In this document: positions 1-10,640 of the stretch, one piece after another
Numbering within the stretch: position 1 is the first letter of the stretch
Layout of the letters: every line of letters starts with the position of its first letter
Source of the DNA: Sclerotinia nivalis
Lineage: Eukaryota > Ascomycota > Leotiomycetes > Helotiales > Sclerotiniaceae
Assembly (NCBI GenBank): GCA_029531795.1
Contig: JAPEIS010000016.1
Span: forward strand, 496,001 to 560,000
Length of the DNA stretch: 64,000 bases
Direction of reading: 5' to 3'
Made by a program: the position numbers and the translations under genes
Notes under the pieces: generated by a model
What the model was told of the DNA's origin: nothing
Seen by the model: only the letters and a program-made list of their open reading frames with translations
The model's database searches: none

Positions 1-208
1 TCTCATCAATACCGACCCTGTCTTCCGCGGTTTCTATACATTGCTATCAGCTCAGGTCAACCTTACGGAGTATGAATGAAAACTAATCACCTTCGACAGG
101 AGCGTCATCACTCTGTACTTGGACTGGTTCCTCCTTGTCGCCGGAGCCGGAGACGTAACTGTCGTCTTTGTAGTCTCCCTCTGGAACAACTTCTACCTTA
201 GCTGACAT
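1..208 (-). CDS. Small acidic hypothetical protein, 5' part, runs off the left edge
   Basis: Reading leftward from an ATG at 208-206, the frame gives a short acidic, serine-rich N-terminus beginning MSAKVEVVPEGDYKDDSYVS, followed by an EEPVQVQSDDAPVE segment. The frame meets a TAG 41 codons in. A candidate intron begins GTGATT just after the APVE codons and ends at a TAG in the TGTATAG near position 35; splicing it keeps the frame open to the window edge. The N-terminus resembles short acidic ascomycete proteins I associate with the CHZ-type histone-chaperone group, but that is from memory of the sequence style and not a proven assignment. The donor is not a strong consensus, so the exon junction is uncertain. 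The promoter would lie in 209-700. Confidence 0.5.
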
Positions 209-1424
209 GATGAAAATAAGTGATTTTTGTAACGCGGTTTTGGTAAGGTGGTGTTTGGTTAGCTGGTTCTTTTCTGAAGAGACTTGTGTATGTTTTGTTA
301 AGGCAAGATGAGAAGAAATCTGGGGGCGAGAGTTTTACTTGTACTGATCTTAGCTGTACCCCTAGATGAGGAAGCTCTTTGTCGAGAACGTGGTAGAACG
401 GTGGTGACGTCATAAATCCTCGAATGAAATTCCCAGCCCTTCAATCACAGAGACTTTTCAAGACATTTCCTGCCTCCATTGCGTCGATGATTAGGTTTCC
501 CTACCTCGATGCATCATACATTATGCTAGCAATAAGAAAGACTACGTCAGGTTCTAGTCTCCCGGAGGTCCCTCCTGGAGGTGGCTTGCAGTAGCTCTCC
601 CGTTAGGCTTGCAGTAGCTTCCCTGGTCCTTTGATACGTCAGGTACGTGATTGAATGGCGTATAGCTTGCATGGAGAATGCTGAATGCCATGTCCGGCAC
701 CTGTAAGATGAGATTCCCTCGAAAGATATCAAGGTAGGTATGTGAATCCCACTTGTAAATTGATGAATATCTATGATGATATAATCAACCCATGCCACTG
801 GGTGTCGCCTCATCTTTTCAGGTTTCCACACCAAGCATGAGCTAGCATATTAGCCTTGTATCTCCGCGTCCCGTTTCCTGGTGCACCATCTAATTATGCA
901 ATTTACTCGGGATTCCTTGATTAGTAAATAATAGATCTCTTCTTACAGACCGGATTGAAAGGTACAGGTCAAATCGAGAAATGTCCTCGACTTCTGTGAG
1001 TTATAAAAGCTATTCTCCTACTATGTGTTACGACAGAGCTATGAGATGGCTTACATCACCCGAGAACTTATGTAATACAAAGGATTTAGAGGAGATGATT
1101 CGGATTATTATCCCTGGATACACATTGGAAAGGCGGAAACTAGGACAAAAAGAAAACCAAGAAAACGTATGAAACACAGGTGAAAACTAGAGGAAAATTA
1201 GAAAGTTGATAATTGATAGAATACTAAAGTTCCTAATTCCTATTTTCCAAATACGAATCTTGAGGTGAAGTCTCTAAGATTGTCGGTCATATCTATGTCA
1301 ATGGATTACGTAAGTACAAAACAATCTTAGTGAGATGCAAAATCAGGGATTATTGGTCATCGCGGGGTAATCCATTGCATCAGCCTCAACCTTCAATCAC
1401 ATCCACCACTTCACAGCCCTAGCC
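209..1424. other. Intergenic, divergent promoter region
   Basis: This stretch lies between the left-edge gene (-) and riboflavin synthase (+), so it should carry both promoters. It contains an imperfect local duplication: a 14-base GGCTTGCAGTAGCT occurs at about 583 and again at about 606, next to a GGAGGTCCCTCCTGG hairpin. The open frames here (minus strand 547-834, plus strand 981-1172) lack codon bias, splice context or recognisable motifs, and I do not call them genes. Confidence 0.6.
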
Positions 1425-2163
1425 ATGTTTACTGGTCTTGTTGAGATCAAGGGAGGTATGTAAAGAATACTCAATCCCAATTGAATTTCACTAACAATCA
1501 CCAGTTGTCTCCGACATCAAACTCGACAGTCAATATGGAGCCACCCTCACCATCAGCAACGCCTCCTCCATCCTCACCGACTGCAAACTCGGCGACAGCA
1601 TAGCCGTAAACGGCATTTGTCTCACCGTCACAACCTTCACCAGCGATAGTTTTACCGTCGGCTGCGCCCCGGAAACTCTTCGCCGCACAAATGTCGGTTC
1701 TCTTCAAGTAAACTCCGAAGTCAATCTCGAACGCGCCGTTTCCGCAGATACACGTATGGGAGGACATTTCGTACAAGGACATGTGGATACGGTTGCTGAG
1801 TTAATAAAGAGGGAAGAGGATGGAGAGGCTTTGACGCTGAGATTGAAACCGAGAGATAAACAGGTTTTGAGATATATTGTGGAGAAGGGATATGTCACGC
1901 TTGATGGGGCTAGCTTGACGATTACAAAGGTTGATGAGGAGTGGTTTGAAATTATGTTGATTGCGTATACGCAGACGAAAATTGTGACGGCGCTGAAGAA
2001 GGAGGGGGAGTATATTAATGTTGAGGTGGATCAGATTGGTAAATATGTGGAGAAGGCTGTGGAGGGATATTTTGCACAGGGCACTAATGGAGATATGGCT
2101 ATTTTGGAGAAGATGGTGGAACGTATTGTTGAGGCAAAATTGGCGAAGTCTGCTGGGAATTGA
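1425..2163 (+). CDS. RIB5: Riboflavin synthase alpha chain
   Basis: Riboflavin synthase catalyses the dismutation of two 6,7-dimethyl-8-ribityllumazine molecules into riboflavin and a pyrimidinedione, the last step of riboflavin biosynthesis in the cytosol. Exon 1 (1425-1455) encodes the hallmark N-terminus MFTGLVEIKG. A 49-bp intron (1456-1504, GTATGT...CTAAC...CAG) follows, then exon 2 (1505-2163). The product is 229 residues, close to the usual size. It shows the two tandem lumazine-binding halves: the first has LGDSIAVNGICLTV, the second starts near MGGHFVQGHVDT and has YVTLDGASLTI. The final residues are a helix that in this family mediates trimerisation. The coding frame is intact. Family identity is secure; the gene symbol follows yeast usage. 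Confidence 0.95.
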
Positions 2164-3155
2164 AGAATTCTCTTTGCGCCGTTGGATACCCATATAAAAC
2201 CCAGTGGTAATCATTTCTGCTATCTGGATAAAATAGTCAAGAGTCTAAGAAATCTCCACTATGTATTACTATGAAAATGTGGACTGCAGTTAAGATCCTA
2301 CATTGTTCAATATTTGCAAGAATAAGAATCCTTCATTATGGTTGATACAGCCCATGAACTCGAGCTTCCATATTGGTCCAGTTTATTAAATGATTTTCAT
2401 GTTCAAAAGGTTGTCGGGCACTGTGGTCACTTCATTGATCCGCATGCATTCAGAATATCACATAAACTCATATCTCAAAAATGGCTCAATATTCCACAGA
2501 TTTAATGTTTGGAAGAGTATGAATCCATGACATTAGTTAAGTAATCCAAAGTCTATGCAACGGGCTCAACATTCGAAAAAAAAAAAATACCGAGCCAATG
2601 TTTCGAATGATCTTATATCTCTGATAATTTCATCATTTCAACTTGATTCAATACAGTTAATATTGACTTGACGAAATCTGGTATTCCCAAGGGAAAAGGA
2701 GAGAAGCTGTTTTGTGATAGCCCAGAGTTGATATCAAGTCCATTGTAGTAAGAGTTCTGGTCCGGGCTATCACAGATCTTAGCTGTGCATGTAACCAGGT
2801 TGTGTTCAGATTGGGTGGCTATTGGTTCATTTAATTAAATTAAAGCATCTTGAAGAATGCATCAACACATAAACATAAGTATACTCTTATTTCTTTGAAC
2901 TCACTTCCGACGGTGTAAGATGTCAAGTATGGTGGATATTTGGCCACATGGTCAGCATAATAGTCAATATTTTGGGTAAACAATATCATTGTAAGAAAAC
3001 GAGCTCCTGTTGTCAGCAGAGAAATTTCGTATTCAACTAATTTGGTCTTTTCTCAAGTAATTCAGGGCAAGTCTACCACCCACCATCACAACTCCACAGG
3101 AGTGCCCAAACTTCAACCACTCCGGAAGCAACAAAAATTTCGTCTGATCAACATG
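2164..3155. other. Intergenic; carries a MITE-end-like inverted repeat
   Basis: This AT-rich spacer lies between convergent genes. The only structured piece is at 2713-2774: TGTGATAGCCC at 2713-2723 is the exact reverse complement of GGGCTATCACA at 2764-2774. Between the arms TAAGAGTTCTGGTCCGG (2749-2765) closely matches the left end of the MITE at 52407. Open frames at 3042-3544 on the plus strand are the antisense of the secreted-protein gene. Confidence 0.55.
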
Positions 3156-3782
3156 TCATACAGCCTTCCACTTCACACTAAAAGATTTTGCGAACCCCTC
3201 CAATGCAACCCCCGGAACAGGATTATCAATCAAAGTATTCCAAACATCCACATCGACTCCATAACTCGGCCATTGCTCAACAGGCCAATTCGCCCATCCC
3301 ATCATATACAACGGTACACCGGAGACTGTCGAATTTGGCTAATCCCATCACATCAGCATTTGCTATTCTCATGTCCACACATTCCAACCAACTCATCAAA
3401 AAATATCACATACCGCGCTCCACTTCCCCAGACTCGCAATCTTCGTATCCGAACACGTTACGCGACCACCCTCAACTAATCCACATATTCCTTCCTCGCT
3501 CCCAAATGCATACATCCACATCCCGATACTTTTATTATATATAATGCGTGTACCGTCGAAGAGACCGCAGGCGGTAGTATCGAGTGTCCAGGTAAAGCGT
3601 GAGGTTATACAACCGCTGATGGGGCCGGCGCCTGTGAAATATGGAGCGGATGCGTTGAGTGCTAGGAGGTAGCCTTGGGATGTGTAATCGGTGGAGTGGG
3701 TGGGTGTTGTTAGGGGTACAGGAGTTGGGGAGGCAAGGAGAGGGACGAGGAAGATGGGGAGGAATGTGAGATGTTTGAACAT
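3156..3782 (-). CDS. Small secreted protein, two exons, unknown function
   Basis: Exon 1 (3782-3414) opens with a clear signal peptide, MFKHLTFLPIFLVPLLASPTP, and runs to a GTATGT donor at 3413. A 75-bp intron (3413-3339) restores the frame at exon 2 (3338-3156), which ends with TGA. The mature protein is about 165 residues. It has four cysteines in exon 1 (near residues 60, 73, 100 and 110 of the precursor), several tryptophans and a hydrophobic GVPLYMMGWANWP stretch at the start of exon 2. I recognise no family. The size and signal peptide fit an extracellular or effector-type protein, but this is inference. Without the intron the frame would end prematurely at ...KWSAVCDIF, so the splice is what makes the gene model. 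Confidence 0.72.
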
Positions 3783-4541
3783 TTTCGTGATTTATCTAAG
3801 TGATTCTACTCCTTGCTCAGGATGCTGGTGCTGGTAGACAAGAAATCGTACTGCGCTTCTTTATGCGTGAATCTGGATTGATCTTTCCATTCAAAACTAT
3901 AGATCGCCTCAGCGCGGACAGAACAACATCTTAAATTCTCATTCGCACTGCCTAGCCCAGCCCTAATGACCTTAAATTCTCAGACTTCATAATTTCCCGC
4001 TCTCATTCCCATTCCATCGGGATCACTCATACATCCATCTCTCTGTAAACCCATACCTTCATATCTCCTCCTCATCACGATAGACAATTTATCTAGGCAA
4101 TCTAATACATGATTCCGCATAAATGACAAAATCCGGGGAATTCCCAAGACTATGATTTAAAACTTCACTGATAGGACAAAAGGCTGCATCCGTCGGTCAA
4201 TTCGAAATGAACAATATCTGGCACCGAAATGCCTGACGGATGAAAGGGGGCCGAGTCGGTTAAATCATAGATGGCGTGTCTTGTGATCGCTGACCTTGTG
4301 CAGGGGTATCCGGGGTGCATTTCTGGGGTAATAGTGCCGTGAACCACTACGGAGTATCTATCATGCATGCAAGAATGACATTTAATAAGTTTTGATGTCT
4401 TGGCTCGAATTCAAAGAGTAGTTGGCTATCATCAAATTTTTATTCACGCATACGGCCCGATTTACACTGTATTTTGTTCATGGTATAGAATTTTTGATTG
4501 CGACCTGTTATAATCTCTACCGAAGATGACGTGAGGAAGAT
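3783..4541. other. Intergenic, 5' region of the secreted-protein gene and 3' region of the hydrolase gene
   Basis: This 760-bp spacer lies between two leftward genes, so it should contain the promoter of the small secreted protein and the terminator of the TAP-like hydrolase. I saw no repeats, RNA genes or convincing open frames; the 67-codon minus-strand frame at 4165-4368 looks random. Confidence 0.5.
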
Positions 4542-6242
4542 TTATGCAATTGCTAAAAAGGCAACGCCAACGTTGTATGTTGCGGTTAAGAAACTTTGCT
4601 CTTGCGCGGTATAAGTTCCGTTAAAAACGGCCGGTGTTACCAAACCACTAGCTGCGGCTGTTGGGAAAACATTTTGATCCACCGCAAAACGAGCTCCGTC
4701 CTGGGGCATGGTTCCGCTTACGAAGAAATTTGAGATCACTTTGGCCATTCCAAGTGATACGTGTGAGATGGTGGTATGTCCACTTCCTCCACGATATGCA
4801 AGGATAGATGAGGAAGGGAGCAAGGCTCGAAGGGCTTTTGCAGACTTGAGTGGTGTTGTTGGATCATTCTCGGCAGAAATGATAAGGATTGGTGTCTTGG
4901 CTGTTGCGAGCAAAGTATCTGTCTTTGCCATTGCACTTACGCCCAAATTTGGGACGAGTGGGCGTGTGGCGGGAAAGTTACGACAGAATGTGATAGGAAT
5001 CAGTCCAGCACTTAGGATTGGAGTATTTTCGGAGATCGAGATACTCTTTGTGAGGGAAATAACAGTATCCAAGGTAATTCCATTTGAAGCAGCATTGTCA
5101 ACACATCCGAGAGGATAGGTGGCGAGAGTTCCAACGCCTGCTGCTGAGCCATTAGTTGGTGCACTTCCTGCTAATGATCCAAGCAACGAAATAAGAGCAG
5201 TGGCATCACGGGTTTCGAGTCCGGATAAGATAGATGCAAGTGTCTTCCATGTTGTTGGAACTCTAAGAAGGGATGCGAGAAGAGGGCTGAGGACATCTAA
5301 GCTGATGCTCAAACCAGAAGCAACAATAGGATTGTTGAATAAATTCTGCATGATACTGTCGAGTCTGGTAGCCACGGTGCCCGTGACGCCCGAAGGCGCG
5401 GCGGCGAAAGAGCATCCTGTACTTCCAGCAGTAGCGCAGAAGGCAGCAAAGTCGTTCAACGAAGCACGAACACTAAGTTGATCGTTTGGAAGTTGGCTGA
5501 CATATGTAAGGGCATTTGCTTTTGCGTCGAAAACACCATCGGCAAGGATTCTTCCTACACGAGCTGGGAAAGTTTGAATGAACTCGGCAAGGAAAATGGT
5601 TCCGTAGGAGAAACCCCAATAGTTAAGTTTTGCAGAGGTTCCATCCACTGCATCAACTATTGCTGCCATATCGCGAGCGACATATGCTGCGGTTGAGGTA
5701 TAGAGAGCCGATGATTTCTGAGCTACACAAGCCTTTGCAAGAGCAGCGACAGAAGTGTCGAAGGATGTGATGGCAGCGGTAACAGCAGCATTAGCGCTAG
5801 CATTTGAGAATTGACCAAGCCATAGATTTGGAGCCGATGGAAATGCGTTGTTGAAGTCATACTCGGCTTGGGCATTTGCAAAGCATTCCAGAATAGGACT
5901 CGAAGCTCCGGTTCCTCGTGGGTCCCATCCGATAACATCATATAAACCACCACTTAGTGCGGAGACAGCAGCTCCAGCACCAGATTGCACAAATCCAACA
6001 CCTGAAGCACCCGGTCCACCAGGATTGATCAAGAGAGATCCGAGCCTTTTGCCAGCTGCAACAGTGGCAGGGTAACGAGCAAGTGCAATGCTAGCTTTTG
6101 CTGTTGAAGTTGTAGAACCGTATTCGAGGGGAACTTGAAGAGTCGCGCATTGAACGCCCGTTCCGCATGATGTCCATGTCAACCCATTCACAAGGACCGA
6201 CAAATTGACTGTCGCCAAAAGGACGCTACTAATAGAAGGCAT
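4542..6242 (-). CDS. Secreted alpha/beta hydrolase, tripeptidyl-aminopeptidase (TAP)-like, peptidase family S33
   Basis: This intronless frame encodes 566 residues. An N-terminal hydrophobic signal (about residues 1-20) points to secretion. The oxyanion-hole motif LLINPGGPGASG lies at about residues 70-81. The nucleophile elbow is GFSYGT with Ser212, the acid is probably Asp460 in ISAENDPTTP, and the catalytic His489 lies in GGSGHT. This order and the C-terminal Asp/His region match the TAP-like serine exopeptidases related to Streptomyces tripeptidyl aminopeptidase and proline iminopeptidases. Members remove short peptides or single residues from free N-termini, so an extracellular role in peptide scavenging is likely. 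Many NxS/T sites are compatible with secretion. The precise substrate cannot be read from the sequence. No frameshift or missing catalytic residue is seen. Confidence 0.9.
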   Translation of the reverse strand: MPSISSVLLATVNLSVLVNGLTWTSCGTGVQCATLQVPLEYGSTTSTAKASIALARYPATVAAGKRLGSLLINPGGPGASGVGFVQSGAGAAVSALSGGLYDVIGWDPRGTGASSPILECFANAQAEYDFNNAFPSAPNLWLGQFSNASANAAVTAAITSFDTSVAALAKACVAQKSSALYTSTAAYVARDMAAIVDAVDGTSAKLNYWGFSYGTIFLAEFIQTFPARVGRILADGVFDAKANALTYVSQLPNDQLSVRASLNDFAAFCATAGSTGCSFAAAPSGVTGTVATRLDSIMQNLFNNPIVASGLSISLDVLSPLLASLLRVPTTWKTLASILSGLETRDATALISLLGSLAGSAPTNGSAAGVGTLATYPLGCVDNAASNGITLDTVISLTKSISISENTPILSAGLIPITFCRNFPATRPLVPNLGVSAMAKTDTLLATAKTPILIISAENDPTTPLKSAKALRALLPSSSILAYRGGSGHTTISHVSLGMAKVISNFFVSGTMPQDGARFAVDQNVFPTAAASGLVTPAVFNGTYTAQEQSFLTATYNVGVAFLAIA

Positions 6243-7263
6243 TTTTCAAGAAGCGACTGACTTTCGAAGAGAGTATGATCTTGATGAAAGTGAATGCCTT
6301 TACAAAAGAATTCTAGTAGGTCCGATCGTCCAGTATTTATTACAGACATTTTCTCCACTGCCGGGTTACGCCAAGATTCGGACTTCATGTCCAAACTTTT
6401 GCGGGCTTTTAATCATGCCCCCGTAGCTTCACGGACTGAAAACTCCCATCCAAGTTGGAAGGTGTATATCGCGTGTGGCTGGGTTTATAGTGTAATAGGG
6501 GTAATTAATGGCTCCATATGGTCGGCAAGGATAAGTTAAGGTTTTTTGAAAAACCTTATTTTGACTTTAAATAAGAAATTGCATTCAAGCACCGCCGTTT
6601 TCTTATTTATGCTTTGGTTCAGGTCTGGGCCTTTTGCAATATGCTCTCTTATGGCTTTTGAGTTGTTTTCCTTATTATTAATCGAATGATTGCAACAATG
6701 TATGACAAGCATTTCCCTTTGATTGTCCTGGCGACAATGTGGTGGATCCCAAATACACCTTGCTAGTCTTGCAATTTAAAGAACAAGTTCTCTAGCAGAA
6801 AAAAATATCAATTCGTTATGATTAACCTGCCATAAAGGTAAGGAAAATTCTAGGTATCAGATATCATGGTCTCCGATTCCTTTCTCTGTGAATTTTGCTG
6901 CCTGCTTGCGACTACAGATCAAATCATCAACCACAAGCGAACAAAAAAAGGAATGTGAGTTCTACGTAAAACGGACTTCTCTATTTGATTCATGAAAGCC
7001 AGTAGCGAAATTCTTCAAACTCCAACTTACCATGAGGTGGGTATCAAAAATAACGTACACTAAAGCAGTGACCGCACAATAGACCCACCCACATCCATAT
7101 ACACGATCCGCTGTTACCAACCAAACAACTCCGAACGAGGATCCGGAACTCTATAAATCAAGCCTGATATTGATTTATTCATCCGTTGCGTTCTGAATCT
7201 TGTTAGTGTCTATCATGGTAGTATTATGCTACATAGAAACTCACAGTCGCTCCGGACAAGTAG
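6243..7263. other. Intergenic; promoter of the TAP-like hydrolase
   Basis: About 1 kb between two leftward genes. The proximal part (6243-6550) should be the hydrolase promoter; short open frames there (plus strand 6205-6539) overlap its 5' end and look fortuitous. The rest is AT-rich without repeats or motifs that I can name. Confidence 0.5.
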
Positions 7264-7632
7264 TCAAAGTAGGGTATCTTTTTCAGCAGTATCTTGTTGA
7301 GGAATATCCCTTGGAGTGTCTTTGTGAGGAGTCTCTTCCTGAGGATTGTCTTTTTGCGGTGTATCTTCTTGAGGATTGTTCCTTTGAGTAGTATCCTCCT
7401 GGGGAATATCGCTCTGAGCAGTATCTCTCTGAGAAGTATCTTCTTGAGGAGTACCTTCTTGAGGAGTGTTTTCTTGAGGAGGGCTTTCTTGAGGAGGACT
7501 TTCTTGAACAGGACTATTATCGGTAAAACGACCACAAAAGTCACACCGAAGACGGGGCGCATCTCGAGGAGCGAGATTGTCTGGTCGACCACAATGAGGA
7601 CATGTCCAATCAACCCAAATAGTTGCCATCAT
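7264..7632 (-). CDS. Zinc-ribbon-like protein with a Pro-Gln-Glu-Asp-Thr repeat tail
   Basis: The frame encodes 122 residues from the ATG at 7632-7630; an immediately downstream ATG is equally possible. Residues 1-35 carry two CxxC pairs, CPHC (Cys11, Cys14) and CDFC (Cys30, Cys33), the layout of a small zinc ribbon. The remaining two thirds are a degenerate repeat of about five codons around P-Q-E-D/E-T/S (for example TPQEDT, NPQEDT, TPQKDN), a low-complexity, charged and probably disordered tail. The DNA repeat has a period that is a multiple of three. That explains why long spurious open frames exist in other frames and on the other strand (7224-7683). A zinc-binding or nucleic-acid or protein interaction role is only inferred. 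I recognise no named family. Confidence 0.6.
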   Translation of the reverse strand: MMATIWVDWTCPHCGRPDNLAPRDAPRLRCDFCGRFTDNSPVQESPPQESPPQENTPQEGTPQEDTSQRDTAQSDIPQEDTTQRNNPQEDTPQKDNPQEETPHKDTPRDIPQQDTAEKDTLL

Positions 7633-8412
7633 CACTTAAGACTAAGATGGTGCAAAGGCGTATTGTCGGAAATCGATTTATGAGAGCGTAATGTTGTTGT
7701 TATGCTGGTTTGGCTCGTGTCTTGTTTTAAGGTATTGAGGTTTTGTTGTTGTGCTGCTGAGGGAAAAGGAAAGAATCAGAATGCAGAAAATTCTTGCTTA
7801 AATGTTGGTGTGATATATTGACATACGAGCCAATGTTGGGACTCGACACTTTCAATATTGTTGCTGTACCGGAATTGAAGATATGGAAAAGTTTTCAAAT
7901 AGGTCGCTATTCAATTGAAATCATGACGCATTACTAGCACATATTAGGATATCCTAGCTTAAGCCCCGTGGTTTCCCTACTTGAAGAATAATTTCTAGTC
8001 GTTCGATTACGAAAACGGAAGCAGAGGAGCAGAAGTCATTCTAACCGTTAAGCTCTTCACTCACTTGCAAATAAACTTAAAAGCCGCACGTTCTCTATTC
8101 AAAGTTCTTCAATCACAAAAGCTTATTCTGAGTCTTCCAAGTCCAAATTTCTCATCAAAGGCAAATAAATTAAGAGAACATGGAACGTAGCAAATTATGT
8201 ACTCACTTGAAAAGATCAGCTCAGAATGTAATAGTATTATATTTCTAATCATAACCAGATTCCCTAACGACCCTTCTAATAATACTTTGTTTTTGTAAGC
8301 ACAACTCAATTCCTAGTCATCGATCTCTAGCACAACGCAACCTCAATCGTCCAATCACCAGCTGCATTATCTATTCCACTCATCCATCCTCTTAAAGGCC
8401 ACCAAACTATGT
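7633..8412. other. Intergenic; promoter of zinc-ribbon gene, 3' end of GH72 gene
   Basis: AT-rich spacer between two leftward genes. Nothing besides probable promoter and 3' untranslated sequence is visible; the minus-strand frame 8109-8309 has no supporting features. Confidence 0.45.
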
Positions 8413-9907
8413 TCACATAGAAAAGAAAGCAACAACCGCAATCATAAGTAATCCTAGAACACCACTCTGCACTCCTACTTCAGTCTTCGAACTGGCAGAC
8501 TTTGGTTTTTTTGGACCGTTCTTACCACCCCAATAAACGCGTGCAGGAGGTACGGCGTGCATAGAAGCCTGACGTTTCTCCATACTAACAATGCTCTTCA
8601 CTGTAGCAGCTCCCAACGTGGGAAGAGGTTCATCACCATTGACTTTCCACGCTCCTTCCACACTAGGCGGGCAAGCTGGTGTTGGCTTGTTGGGATTGTA
8701 ATCTGATTGTTTGACTTCATTTGGAGTAGCTGATTTCCAAATGTTTCTCAGAGCGGTAAACTCAGGATCCATAGGAATCGGAGGTCCACCATATTCGGTG
8801 TTCTTGTAATCCACCACTCCATAGTCGTTTCCTTCGTTGACCCACTCATAAATAATAGCGCCAGACCAAGTTCCTGACATTTCAGGTCCGAAAATGACTA
8901 GTTGATCACCGAAAGTTCTGCGTCCAGGTTAGAATTGGTATTCTGAATGTCCAGGTCAAGTGCAACATTGGAATGCTCCAGACGAGACCTGAGATGAGAT
9001 GGTTGATAGTGCTTACCTTGGTCTAGGGACGATACAACCAGTCTCGGAAAAGAAGATTGGAATGGTGTAATTCTCAGCCATGTTTTGTAGGTTATGGTAA
9101 CCCGAACTATCATAAGTAGCATTGCCACACCATTCATAAGAATTAAGACCAAAGAACTCGATGGTAGTCTTTGGATCACCACAAGCAAGATAATTTTGCA
9201 ACTGTGGTCGTAGCTCAGCAATATCAGCGGCAGAGTAACCAATTGGGATCTTCCGATAACCCATTTTATCACGGTAAGCTCTCATATCGGCCGTGGCAGC
9301 TTTGATATATGGAGCAGCATCGGAATTATTGTTCGAATTGATGACTTCGTTGCCGATCCAAAAACCTGCGGTGTTTGAGAATGTATGAAATGCATCCATG
9401 ACCTTGACATATTTTTGGAATTGATCGAGATTCCAAGCTGGGTCTATGGTGTGGAGCGCTGTACCGAATGTGTCGAGATCGACCCAAAGGTAGATGCCAG
9501 CATCTGCAAGAACTCTCATGCATGCGGTGTGGTCTTTTGTCGGATCGACATGGTAGACACGGACAGAGTTCGTACCGAACAATTTCATGAGGCTGATGTC
9601 GTATGTGCATTGAGTGATATTGACAAGGGGATCATTGCCAGTGCCTTGGAATGCAAAACCTGATATTGATGTTAGCCATCTTGTAACTCATTTGAATTTT
9701 TGAGATGAAATGAATCTTTTAACACCGCAGCAAGAAAAGAAGAGTCTGGTCATTAATAACAGAATGAAATGAAGGAATACCTTTAATATAGAATTGTTCA
9801 TCACCAGCAAAGAATTTCGAGCCCTTTACAACAATCTCGGGAATAGCAGTAACCGTAGCAAGACTGGCTGCCACAACCAATGCAGCTTTGGAAAGCACTG
9901 AACGCAT
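8413..9907 (-). CDS. GPI-anchored 1,3-beta-glucanosyltransferase, GH72 (GAS/GEL type)
   Basis: Three exons: 9907-9781, 9659-9017 and 8917-8413, with introns of 121 bp and 99 bp (both GT-AG, phases preserved). The protein is 424 residues. A signal peptide (MRSVLSKAALVVAASLATV) is followed by the GH72 domain. The acid/base glutamate is Glu147 in FWIGNEVIN, and the nucleophile is Glu248 in FFSETGC. The C-terminus has a lysine/serine linker and a hydrophobic tail ending LLMIAVVAFFSM, a typical GPI-attachment signal. There is no cysteine-rich CBM43/X8 module, so it belongs to the short (GH72-minus) subgroup. Such enzymes cut and re-ligate beta-1,3-glucan chains at the outer plasma membrane, elongating cell-wall glucan. 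All catalytic signatures are intact. Confidence 0.94.
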
Positions 9908-10640
9908 TGCGACAAGTGACGTTCGATGTAGACGATGAAAATAATAATAAAAGGCGTAATAACGAAGCTATGAAACTTTGAATAAAAGGAATTAAATATT
10001 GATGGTGGGTAAGGTTTGATGATGTTTGTTATCAACCATGAGATAGATAGATAATGAAGCCAAGCAAGAAAGCAAATCGATGTTCGCGGATAATACGAAA
10101 TGTGATGTTGTTAGAGAAGAAGATAAAAAAATCAGAAGAGAGAGATATGTTTATGCGCATCGTGCCATGTCAGTGGACATGAGGAAATGGTGATCACTTC
10201 TACCGATAAACACTTGACTATTCTCATCGTGTACCTCCTCTACCAGGTAGTTGCACTTTCCGCATTTGAAAGCAAGCCCTTGGAAGATCAGTTCAGTGTC
10301 GGGATTAGATTTAGACATTGAGGAGTGTCATATGGTTGGTCAATTTCTTCAAGTTTTTCATCCACGATGCATTCGACGACGAGATTAAATCTTTCTCTTT
10401 CTTCGTGAAAAGCCACTGTTAAAAGAGTCGGGAATTCCAAATAGGTATATCGATTGCCTAAGGTCACTTCAAAACAAGGAAAACTCCTTCCTTAGATGGA
10501 TAAAGTCTGCATGGTAGCTGTTCTGCCCTGCTAAATTGGTATATTGGAAGTTGCTGAGACACAAACCATCCAAACGTCGGTATAACACCTTTATTGGATT
10601 CCTATTTCGTACCCTCTATCGTACCCATCTTATGGCTGTA
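9908..10640. other. Intergenic; GH72 promoter
   Basis: This 730-bp spacer lies between two leftward genes. The 200 bp next to 9907 is A/T- and purine-rich and should be the GH72 leader and promoter. No repeats or RNA genes were noticed. Confidence 0.45.

Noticed and set aside
981..1172. 63-codon plus-strand frame upstream of riboflavin synthase
   Set aside because: Short and without any motif; could be chance. Not enough to support a gene.
3042..3544. Plus-strand frames of 145 and 118 codons
   Set aside because: Antisense to the two-exon secreted-protein gene, whose signal peptide and splice sites are far better supported.
7224..7683. Overlapping long open frames on both strands, 129 codons each
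   Set aside because: They are by-products of the three-base-periodic PQEDT repeat. Only the CxxC-bearing minus frame starts with ATG and has a sensible protein.
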